A stretch of DNA of 64,000 bases. It comes from Sweltsa coloradensis. Its lineage: Eukaryota > Arthropoda > Insecta > Plecoptera > Chloroperlidae. The notes below the pieces were generated by a model that ran no database searches, was not told the DNA's origin, and worked only from the letters and a program-made list of their open reading frames with translations. Positions 54,910-64,000 of this stretch are shown here, one piece after another. The stretch lies in assembly GCA_024449915.1 (NCBI GenBank), contig JAMZAV010000162.1:434001-498000 (forward strand). The letters are read 5' to 3'. Each line of letters begins with the position of its first letter. The first letter of the stretch is position 1. The translations under genes were made by a program, and so were the position numbers.

Positions 54910-55454
54910 TTTATTATTGATACTATTTATTACAAGATATTTATTATTTATTTTGGTTAATTCACTAGAAACTATCAAACTAGGGATGCACACAATAATC
55001 AAAATAATTAATAGATTAGCCTCCAGGCTTATGTGTAACATTTTCTTTAAAAAAAAATTATAACGAGTTAGTTAACATTAGTTAACATTATAAATTTCCA
55101 GCACGTATGCAGATCACCTCACCACTGTTATTGTATTGGTTTCTGGTGAAAACTTGATTTTTGGCATTTTGCAACATCAAAAGTCCAGAGATTTTATTCT
55201 CCGACAGAAAATATTTTTTTTCCTCTTTGAGACATCCAGTCTATACCACGCTTGCTAGACTAGAAATTTCTGCATTACTTTTAACGTTTTTGATCAATAG
55301 ATAAAAAAAAATTGTTTTACCATGTGTATTCCGGGGACCGCTCCTGCAGGGTGCGTTGTGTGAAGCATTGCCAGGAGAGAGAACATGCCTAGAGCTGACA
55401 TCTAGCAACATAATTAAAATTTGCCATTAAGAGTGAAAAACATAACAGTAAAAT
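54910..55454. other. Intergenic, no gene seen
   Basis: AT-rich sequence with a short direct repeat (GTTAACATTA at 55072 and 55082). Nothing else is recognised. Confidence 0.3.
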
Positions 55455-55715
55455 CTTCATCATTCATTGTTGTTTCTTGCTTCTGACGGGGAGCTTGGGT
55501 TTTGCAACTAAATTTTTCTTTCTATCGCACAATCAAATCTCTTCTACATCTTCCCAGCTCTCTCCTCTTGCCTGTATGTTTCCTTCCATCTCTTCCTTGA
55601 CCTATCTATTTCTTCTTGCTTCTATTTTTTTCCTCTCTATTGGGCACACTCTCTTCTGCCATTTGTTTCATATGTCCAAATCCATAATCCAACTACATTC
55701 CTTAGTCCTTCCCCA
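55455..55715 (-). pseudogene. 3' fragment of the RTE-like LINE
   Basis: A diverged copy of 38264-38550: the CCAGCTCTCTCCT, CTTCCATCTCTTCCTTG and CATTTGTTTCATATG words are shared in the same order. Only the 3' end is present, as expected for 5'-truncated LINE insertions. Confidence 0.65.
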
Positions 55716-56765
55716 GGCCTAGCGCTCCGGTGCAAACGTTGTGAGTCCAGTCTGCACATGACATCTCCAATTTCGAACTTTGCTATAGTATTTTCCCATT
55801 GAGAAGCAAATGCTACCAATTGGCTATATATAACGTTTTGTCAAGAATATTTGAGATCTGTGGTAAACGCCTCCTGATGCTAGCGTGAGATGCGATGAGC
55901 AGTAATTTTTGTCGCCAGACATTCGGTCAAGATTTGTCTGCAAACCAGTGTCTAAGCGATCAGTGTCCCTTCGTTCAGATGTGACAGTTTGAACTAATTG
56001 TTCAGCACAAAATTATTTCGAACATTACTGTCAAACGCGTTTACCCTTATCTTTTCCTATTAGTGAAGATGAAGGGTTGCCTGTTGTGGTCAACCCTTTT
56101 CCTGTTGATTGACAGGTATGCCAATAAATAACTCACTCCCGCAGTGCTGAGTGCTCTGTGACTGTATTGCCCATATTGTTTCTCAAGTGAATACTATAGC
56201 TGGCTACTGCTCCGTGCATGATAAAATCCTACCATCACCCACTAAATAACTATTCATTGTCCAAATCTGTCTGTTTTGGGGAATGGTCGTGGGGCTCAAG
56301 CCTCTCCCTTGATATGTTCTAGTCCCTGATGCAAAGCACCTAGGCCTACTTAAATCTTATGTGTGCCAGAATTGGGTGGTGGACAAGATCCTTGTGCTGC
56401 ATGCTGGTTAAGGGACAGGTCCCAGTCTGAATTTAAATTGTAACAGATTTTGCTGAGAATGTTAACAGCACACACAAAACTGGTCCCGGATGTTTGTTTA
56501 AAATTTCAGGTCAATAGCTTTAGTGATTCAATCGTAGAGTCCCCTCCCATCTGATTTCCATTGTGTAAGTCTCGGTCGCTTCGGTCCCTCGTCCATAATG
56601 TGATACATACACACATGTTGCAACACTGTTACCGGGATAGCAAGTTACATCTTGCACAGCATGAATTAGTCGATTCAGTTTACTAGTAGGCTTTAAAACT
56701 GCTGTGAACCACATTAGTATCTACGCACCTAACAATGTTAAATGATGTGTATTTTTATTTTATCT
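55716..56765. other. Intergenic, no gene seen
   Basis: No long frame, repeat with clear ends, or structured RNA was recognised in this kilobase. Confidence 0.3.
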
Positions 56766-57137
56766 TCTACTAGCTTACCTGTCGCGCGTTGCTGCAACGT
56801 ATGCCAGAACCCTTTGCGGGAGTGTACTTCTCCATAACAAAATACGTATATCTGTCAACTTTCATGGTGATATGTCCAACGGTGTTGAAGTCAATTCATT
56901 GGTGAGTCCTCTTTGCAGGCACCGATCACCACGTGGGGGAGTTACTACAAAATGGATAGCATAGAAACCTTTCCCGTAAAAAAATACATATATGTGCCAA
57001 GTTTCATGGAGATCAGATGAATGGTGTAGTAATGCATAGTTGTCCTCCTTTGTAAATCAGTTTTATAACTGAATAGGATAGACGTTAAATAAATAAATAA
57101 AAATAACATACAGACAGACATACATTCGTTTTTATTT
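56766..57137. repeat. Repeat with internal duplication and inserted LINE tail
   Basis: Begins near CTAGCTTACCTGTCGCGCGT and ends near ACATACAGACAGACATACAT. Two diverged units inside share AAAATACRTATAT.TG.CAA.TTTCATGG.GAT. A 67-bp LINE tail (57040-57106: TGTCCTCCTTTGTAAATCAG, then TTTTATAACTGAATAGG and an AAAT tail) is inserted in it. Confidence 0.5.
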
Positions 57138-57145
57138 ATATAGAA

Positions 57146-58263
57146 CAGCGGTTCTCAACCACTGTGTCGCGACACACTGGTGTATCGCGATCAGTTGTAA
57201 GGTGTGTCGCAAGAATTTTGTTTATTTATTATTAAATTGAAGTCTATGTACGCCTATGTACATGAACACCACTAACATGAACTCTATATACCGCCAAAGT
57301 TCTAGGGGTGAATTGAAAGTGAGTGACAGCTAGGGGTGTACGAGTACCCGAAATTTCGACTTGTCTAGTATTTGATAAGTATTTAAAAAACACGATTTTG
57401 GTGGAGGTGCCGAGTCGTGCTCGTGTGTGGAAAAAGCAAATATTGCTATGGATTTTCGATGCTATTTTACTAATCGTGTTTTTCGAAAGAAAAAAAAAAT
57501 AGTGTTGTGGACATAAGCAATAAAGGAAGGCGATATGTCAATTTTTCCAACTGCAATGAAAGCCGCAAGAAAGCTGGAAATAAAATCTAAAGATCAGTTC
57601 AAGAAAGATATCATTCAACACTTGACCTGCCTTCAGGAGGGTTTGAAGAAATACTTTTCTTCTATTTCAACAAAAAGGAAGAGAATGGGTTATCTCTCCA
57701 TTTACAGTTTCTGTTGAGAACATAAACGATGCGCCAGACCTAACGTATCCAGAAAAAGAAGAGTTGATTGAAGTTATATTCTTACCTATTATTCAACTCT
57801 AAAATCAAGATTTCAAGAGATCTCTCTTGATTCATTTTGGATCTCTTTATAATGAATATCCTGCAATTGTTAACAAGGCTCTGTGTGTTTTACTTCCCTT
57901 CTCCACTTCATACCTGTGTTTAGGCAGCTTTCTCAACTTTAATAAACAATCAAGTCAAAGAAAAGATCGAGACTCCTTGATGTTGATAGTGAGATGCGCG
58001 TCAGTTTGTCTACTATTCACCCTCGTACTCGTGTGAATTACATCAGTCCCAGGTATCTCACTGATGAGGAAGTACGTGACATTTGCACATTGGTAAATTA
58101 CTCTTGATGTATTGTAATTTGCAAAATTTAACTATAAAGTAAGGTTCATTTAAACAGGTTTAATATTATTTCGATGAAATGTGGGTGTACCCACGTAGGT
58201 GTGTCGCATACAGGAACGTACTCAACATGTGTGTCACAGCAGAAAAAAGGTTGAGAACCGCTG
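57146..58263 (+). pseudogene. hAT transposon with decayed ZBED5-like transposase
   Basis: The ends CAGCGGTTCTCAACC and GGTTGAGAACCGCTG are inverted, and ATATAGAA flanks both sides exactly (57138-57145, 58264-58271). Inside, plus-strand frames carry pieces of the transposase C terminus: LQEGLKKYFSS, then NPFTVSV, then LIHFGSLYNEYPAIVNKALC and LLPFSTSYLCLGSF, then the dimerisation-region tail. Frames are broken by shifts and a stop near 57800. The N-terminal BED finger and most of the catalytic core are absent. Confidence 0.85.
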
Positions 58264-58621
58264 ATATAGAAGATAGAAGAGATGATGGGTATTGTTGCGG
58301 AGGGGGGATAAGTCTATCATATTCATAGGTCTAAAATAACTGCCAATAAATTTTAATATTCTTTGTGAGGGAAATCACAACAATTTCACCTTTTTGTATT
58401 TCAAATTCAGTACAGGCTAGAGGCTAGTATGTAAGTTATCAGTCAGCATACATACCTACATGGGATGAAGCAACACCTTGTCATCCGCCGGTACAAAAGA
58501 TGTAAAAATTTGTGCCCCAAATGTTGTTGTGCTTGGAGATATTACTTTCCCTAATTTTTAGATTTCTTATACAAACTACCCAAAATTAAGTGAAAAATTA
58601 TCTGAATGATCTGGGGGACAA
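58264..58621. other. Spacer, no gene seen
   Basis: AT-rich sequence between the hAT element and the LTR candidate, with no recognisable content. Confidence 0.3.
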
Positions 58622-59758
58622 TGTGACAACCCAAGTATACTCATTTAAATATTAATCATAATTTACTTATTAAAACAAATATTTTAGTCAATAACTATTT
58701 CAGCCAATAATATTTCATTTTATTATTATTATTATTATTCCAATTCATCAGCCACGTGTGCATAATATAATAACCAAAGCCAGTGTTTATTCTCCGCGCA
58801 TATCTTATCAAAACTCCGTTGCACCAGCCAGATGTGCTTACGTAATAGCACGCGTACACGCGCGAGTGACCTCAGTGGTTAATTCAACCATTGACTCAGT
58901 TACGATTTCGAAGTGTGAGAAACTTGTCTGCAACGGACTATCTTTAAACATTTACGCAGTCCAGTTTGCACGAGCGGTCATAAATCTACAATTACTGTGA
59001 CACTATTGCTGCAACTAACAACAACTGCATCACCCAGTGACATCACTATCGCTTCGAGCTGAGCGATAAATCACAGAAGCATGTGTTTGGAATGTCTTAT
59101 GTAAACCCACGGATGTCATGACTTCTCCGCAGCTAAATATAAAAAACGAGGCATTCTACCCCACAATTTCCCCTCGATTGCCACTACTTATACTCCGTCA
59201 TCATGACGTAGACCAATCAAAACACTCAGTTTGTCAGAACTTTTTGTCGAATCTTCGCGAGAAGAACAACTGAGGGACAGTCTTCAAACTGCTATCCAGG
59301 CAGTAACCACGCTGGGCGAGGGTCCGGATTCTGGACTTCCGCATTTTCGGGACTCTTGGTTGTGGCCACGGACGCGGGTACCATGGACTGGACCAACATC
59401 CACTAGCCTACCTGGCTATCTACAAATCTACAATAATAAACTACAACTACACTACGAATAAACGGCGACGCGCTAATACGGTAAAAACAAACTTTCTATA
59501 AATAAATAATCTACGAATGCGAACGTTTATAAAAATGGCTGATTAAACTTTTGAAACTTTGAGGACTTATAAAACTTTTGAGAACTTTTGATGAGAACTT
59601 TTAATATTACTTAACGGTGAGAATTTGTATTGATATTTGTGTAACTTAATTTGATTCATTATAATTGTATTTTGAAACTGTTATTTTAATTGTGTTTAAA
59701 CCTTGTTGCTTCTCCCACTCATTTTTGATTTTCAGTTTTCTTGATTTAAATTTCAACA
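58622..59758 (+). mobile_element. Candidate retrotransposon LTR
   Basis: Starts TGTGACAACCC and ends TTTCAACA. It contains a TATA-like box (CTAAATATAAAAAACGAGGC, around 59136) and, about 300 bp later, AATAAA signals (59431-59462), the order expected for U3-R-U5. GTTGGCACTATTC directly after the end could be a primer binding site. No second LTR is in the window, no target duplication is clear, and no gag-pol frame follows, so this is tentative. Confidence 0.35.
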
Positions 59759-61880
59759 GTTGGCACTATTCAAACCAGCTGAGGAGCCGGGCATAAAATC
59801 TAGTAAGTTTCAGAGTTTGGCATGTAACACAACGAACCTACGACCCCTCAGGTAATCGATAAGCTCTCGTTGGATACTTCTCTAAATAGTTAAACTTCGA
59901 AAAATAACATTTAATAAACAAAAACATACTCGGCGATGGGTCGCCTAATTAAAGTGAAACACGATTTCTGATCTCACTTGGAAGTAAAAATTAATTAAGA
60001 ATAAACAACTGATCAAGACTAAAATCACTCAAACTTGAATGATTACTCTACCTAGGCGTGAACCTGGTACTCAAGTCTAAAGTTACCTAACCAGTTCATA
60101 ACACACCCCTATAACTCACCAAGACCCCAAAAATTGAGAAATCGTACAACAGCGAAGACAAACATCTCTGAAATACAACTTATAATTTATACTAGATCTA
60201 GGATGACATTACAACAGACAATCAACGGTTCATAAGTTAAACCAGAACGGGCTATATTGCATGACACAAATGAATTTCCTTCATTGACAAGAATACATTT
60301 CAAACCCTACCTATCAGTACTGATGTCTAAAAGCGAAATGGATATCCAGTTAAGATATCTCTTGGTCTGATGGACAACAGTAAAGTTTCCCGAAAATTTA
60401 TGGAAATATAATTGTTAATAAAACTTAATTTAAATACTCATCACAAATGATCATGACTCCCATCGAAACCTTATGACGTCGAAGAAGTCCGACGTGTAGT
60501 TCCGTAACTTGCTGCGTTTTTGTAGACGATCGTAGTCTTGTATTGAAGATCCTGTCTTGAGTTTCGTATCCCGGCTGTGATTACTCTTGAGTTCAACTTT
60601 CCCCTTTGATAATGTTTGAGCGTTGATAAAATACGATATTTTATCGTGCGAATAACTCAACTCCGACCGTACGTTTTTAATGTTTCACACTTGCCCGATA
60701 TCAGCATTCCAAGTCCAACAACCAAGTTTTTCCTGTATCTCACACGGTAAACTGTCAGACGTTCAATAATGTAAACACGCCTACTTTTATCGGCTCAGTT
60801 CTGTTCTTACCCGTCTTTATTACCAAAGCACTTCGTTCGACGTTGCTGGCTCAGGCACTCACGAATGTTCCGAGTTCTTATGTTGATGTTATCTCTAAGC
60901 TCTTTGCAATTAAAAATTTCGCCATTTTATTCTTCAACTAAATGCATTTACGAATTCCGAAACCAATTTACATAAAAACTAGCCTCGGCCAATATATCGA
61001 ATGGTAATTAACTGTTCCTTATATGTTCCTATATTTGGATTCAAAAAACAATATTATCCTCACACGATTTCCTTTTTATAATATTTCAATCTGTATTTCG
61101 TTGTAATACAACCACCAAACCCTTGCTTGCGTTATCGCGTCCTAAACTCCAGGCTACGCGAATATAATCTTTCTCGGTTCCTTTAAAATCCCAACTAACT
61201 CTCGGTCCAGATATCGAATGGTTCTAACCCTTTTCGTTATCGATGCTGTCTTTTATCAAGTCCGTAGGTTTATTAATATGCTCCTAAAGCATGCAAAAGT
61301 TCGTTTACTCACGTATCCCTGGGGGTGGGCTGGGCTAGCCTTATAAAATGTACCTCGGTTGGTTATCGTTTTCGTTGATTTCTGGTATTTCTTCTTGGCA
61401 GATCGCCGTTCACTTTCGATTTTCACTTTCGCAGATTTTTAACACGCGTTTTCTATATCCAAAGTGTTCTTTCCTAGTACACTTTCCCTAAGTTTTACGC
61501 AACGTCTCAAATCGCCCACGCACACGACCGATTTCCAACTTCACGTCTCAAAGCTCTCACGACACACTGCCGACAAACGCCGCTCTCAACAATCAAAAAA
61601 CCGATCGTAGCGTTATGATAACCAATCAAAGACCAGCACACAGCGTCATTAAACTGAACTAGGTCCAAACAAATGTCCGGGTGACGCTACATGCGAAAAT
61701 GATGAAATATGACCTTGGCATTTTCTAGAATTTAATAAAATAGATTGACATAGATTTTATATTAAAACTGTTATACTTAAGTGAATCACATGATTCTTTT
61801 TATGAAATAAAATGAAATTTTCTCTAGTTTCTGATTTAAATCAAACCCGTTCTGGATTATTAGTATTTAATTAGTTTATA
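59759..61880. other. Stretch of about 2.1 kb without a recognised gene
   Basis: No long frame. On the minus strand, TGTAGCGTCACCCGG (from about 61691) is followed by TTTTATAAGG (about 61340) and ATTAATAAACC (about 61275), which could be another LTR-like arrangement in the opposite orientation. A 69-codon minus frame at 60660-60451 has no known domain. Confidence 0.25.
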
Positions 61881-62048
61881 CATGGTTTACACATTTAAAC
61901 CAGTTGCCTCAGTAGTAGTCTGGAACCAGCTCATGAAAAACACAGCTCTCCTTCCACTGACCAACGACATCGACTTCGAGATACAAATCGATCTTCGAAC
62001 GACCAATGCCAAAAGACCTAAGTACACTCAGGGAGAGGCCGTATAGTC
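61881..62048 (+). CDS. Small open frame, 55 codons, unknown
   Basis: ATG at 61881, stop at 62046. The peptide includes VVVWNQLMKNTALLPLTNDI and ends KYTQGEAV. Third codon positions are G/C-rich in an AT-rich setting (CTG ACC AAC GAC ATC GAC TTC GAG), which suggests true coding, perhaps a last exon after the AAACCAG at 61903. No partner exon was found. Confidence 0.3.
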
Positions 62049-62286
62049 TCAGTCATACTGTGTGTACTTGTCAATTTTGTTTTGACATTTTGACAGCATA
62101 TTTTGTGTTTTTACTTTTGGATAAATTTAAATAATTAGTTAAATTAGAGAGTAAGGATTGCTTCAGTGTGGTATGCCGGTATTCAATTCAAATATTTAGA
62201 TGTAATTTTTTCCCTTAGTTTTGTATAATATAGATAGAGCCTATCCTATCCTGGACAACACGGTGAAAACTGTTTTTATTAGTAAA

Positions 62287-62903
62287 CTAGGAAGCTTTGC
62301 AAACGCTTTTTCAGGCGCGTTGTTGGATAAGCGTATGTTTTTTAAACTAAAAAAGCATAAAATTGCGATTTTCATGAGAAATTATTTTTTGATTGCGCTC
62401 AAATTTCACACAAATATATAAATTCATAAAATTAAGGTTCTGTGTAAATATTACAATCGGATAAAGCATGTAGGTGTTATAAGTCGTAGAAAGTTTTTTT
62501 TAAACAAAAAAAGCGTAAAATTGCGATTTTTGTGAGAAATTATTTTTCGATCGCGCTCAAATTTCACACCAATATTTTAATTCATGAAATTAAGGTTCTG
62601 TGAAAAAATCATTACAATCGGATAAAGCATGTAGGTGTTATAAGTCGAAGAAATTTAAAAAAATCGAAAAAAATCATAAAATTGCAATTTTAATGAGAAA
62701 TAATTTTTCGATTGCGCTCAAAAACGTGGCAGTTCTAAATTCAGAAATTTCGAAGGCCTCCAGAAAATTTCATCGCAAATGGAGTATCGGTTTAGCCGGA
62801 ATTTCATGTTAACAAACAGACAAAAATACAGAAAAAAAAATCCGGATTTTTTTCTCCAGTGTAGTGAAATGGAATCTTCGCTTCGCTCGCTACGATCATC
62901 CAA
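62287..62903 (-). mobile_element. Helitron-like element, family 2
   Basis: CTAGGAAGCTTTGCAAACGC after A at the left, GATCATCCAA before T at the right. Two to three internal units with ATTAAGGTTCTGTG and GCATGTAGGTGTTATAAGTC. The far end has TTTCTCCAGTG and CTTCGCTTCGCTCGCTACGA. It shares terminal words with family 1 but not the interior. Confidence 0.7.
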
Positions 62904-62956
62904 TAATGTACATGGGTATAGTAGTATCTATGATGTACATGTATATTCTAATGTCC

Positions 62957-62962
62957 AATAAA

Positions 62963-63011
<49 letters not shown>
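62957..63011. repeat. (ATT)n microsatellite
   Basis: About 18 ATT repeats, directly followed by Helitron copy K, which may have inserted in the array. Confidence 0.9.
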
Positions 63012-63013
<2 letters not shown>

Positions 63014-63594
63014 GGATGAGCGAAGCAAAGACTTCAAATTCACCGACCCCCCAAAAAATTTACCTTGGGTGTTTTTTTTGTTGTTTTTTTTCTCTCTTTT
63101 TCTGTCTGTTTGTTTGCTCTCTACCGGGCAAACGGCATAATGCGATCTGGATGAAAATTGGAGGGGACCTTCAAAATCTCTGAACTTAGACTTGCTACGT
63201 TTTTGGGTACAATCAAAGAAATATTTCTCGTGAATATCGTACTTAAACTATTTTTTTTTTATTTTTAGTGCGATATTTTCGTGACATTTGGGCCGATTCT
63301 GACCAAACGGGTAGGGCTACAACGTTCATATTTCACATGGGCATTAAGGTAATGGTGATGTATTGCTTTTTGAAAGAAAAAGTTGAAAAAGTTAGCCAGA
63401 ATCCATTGAATAAAGGTTTTAATATGAGTTTTTTTTAGGTTTATAATGACAATTTACAAGTAACAATAGAAACTTGACAACAATCACCAACAATGCGTTC
63501 AAAGTGCACTTGATAAGTAAATAGATCTCACGCAAACTAAAAACTTACAAAAAAGCTCATCCATCAACGCGACGGGACTTTAGCGTTTTCCTAG
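63012..63594 (+). mobile_element. Helitron-like element, family 1 (copy K, one internal unit)
   Basis: Starts TTGGATGAGCGAAGC after A, ends TTTTCCTAG before T. One internal unit. The terminal hairpin arm has CGACGGGAC instead of CGGCGGGAC. Confidence 0.8.
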
Positions 63595-63665
63595 TATTAA
63601 ATAATTCTAAGCCCCAAATGTAAACATCCCCTACAAACTCCTTTTTGGGTGAAAGTCCTTTATAT

Positions 63666-63770
63666 TTGGATGAACGAATCGAAGATTCCATTTCACTACA
63701 CTGGAGAAAAAAATCTGGAATGTTTTTTTTTTCTTCTTTTTTTGTATTTTTGTCTGGTTGTTAACATACT
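63666..63770 (+). mobile_element. Fragment of Helitron-like family 2, 5' part
   Basis: TTGGATGAACGAATCGAAGA, then TTTCACTACACTGGAGAAAA and a T-run, as in the family-2 copies at 15565 and 62287. It breaks off after about 105 bp into unrelated sequence. Confidence 0.6.
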
Positions 63771-64000
63771 TGGGGAAGGAACTTTATAAAAGAACGAGTT
63801 CCTTTTTTCCGGAACTTTTTCAGGAACTTGATCCCTTTTATGGTTGAGGAATTTTTAAGTGATCAAGTTCATATTTTCGAGGAACTTTTTAGAAAGTTCC
63901 TTAAAACGTTCCAGTTACAAGTAGCCAATTTTGTACTTGGAACCACTTTTCAGTATTCGTTAGCACACAACTTTGCCGTTATGTATCATTTATATTTTCA
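63771..64000. other. Unassigned sequence at the right edge
   Basis: Repeats of GGAACTTTTT/AAGTTCC words (63775-63920) occur in both orientations. They may be part of an element that continues beyond the window. Confidence 0.3.

Noticed and set aside
59231..59461. 76-codon frame starting at TTG
   Set aside because: No ATG start, no domain, and it lies inside the candidate LTR over the TATA-to-polyA interval.
60451..60660. 69-codon minus frame as a gene
   Set aside because: Looks mildly protein-like but has no known motif, splice context or neighbour; left as unassigned.

Overview
The window is animal nuclear DNA from a repeat-rich genome. It has spliced genes with GT-AG introns, tRNA-derived SINEs, several non-LTR retrotransposons, hAT-like and other inverted-repeat DNA elements, and no bacterial-style gene packing. 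The short palindromic word GTAGGCCTA(C) recurs throughout and is densest near 7.1-7.8 kb, 24.6-24.9 kb and 28.3-28.5 kb. I associate that texture with marine invertebrates, possibly echinoderms or hemichordates. The species is not identifiable by eye, so treat this as a guess.

Three host genes can be supported. (1) The first two coding exons of a transcription elongation factor TFIIS (TCEA) gene lie on the minus strand at 7836-7768 and 548-371, separated by a 7.2-kb intron; the gene continues off the left edge. (2) A complete, intronless WDR82 (Swd2-type WD-repeat) gene lies on the minus strand at 27472-26525. (3) A small multi-pass membrane protein gene of unknown family lies on the plus strand. 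Its first exon is 46255-46420, it has a 7.9-kb intron, and its terminal coding region is 54340-54756 with a polyadenylation signal at 54886. The last exon contains either a one-base frame break or a short 94-nt intron.

Almost everything else is mobile DNA, often nested.
- 0-8 kb: TFIIS intron with a SINE, a 1-kb inverted-repeat element, a foldback element and hAT-like MITEs.
- 8-20 kb: LINE fragments, a 1.16-kb hAT-like element with nested insertions, and a cluster of Helitron-like non-autonomous elements. There is also an L2/Jockey-like LINE broken by a Helitron and a foldback element, plus two tRNA-like cassettes.
- 20-28 kb: tandem duplications, the first hammerhead-ribozyme unit, several inverted-repeat elements, then WDR82.
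- 28-38 kb: a transposon nest with a readable order of insertion, SINEs, a 346-nt near-perfect hairpin, two LINEs, and an element with arrays of the AAGATCTT palindrome.
- 38-46 kb: one RTE-like LINE of about 7 kb split by at least four later insertions, each with recognisable ends.
- 46-55 kb: the membrane-protein gene, whose intron holds two more hammerhead ribozymes, a Helitron with a SINE inside, and another Helitron.
- 55-64 kb: a decayed hAT transposase, a candidate LTR, and further Helitron-like copies.

The most interesting signals are: three 42-nt type I hammerhead ribozymes, each inside the same roughly 280-bp repeat; two tRNA-like cloverleaves with anticodon GGA in inverted-repeat cassettes; a tRNA-SINE that shares its 3' tail with a resident LINE; a Helitron-like family with one or two internal units and an A^T target site; and several very recent perfect hairpins.
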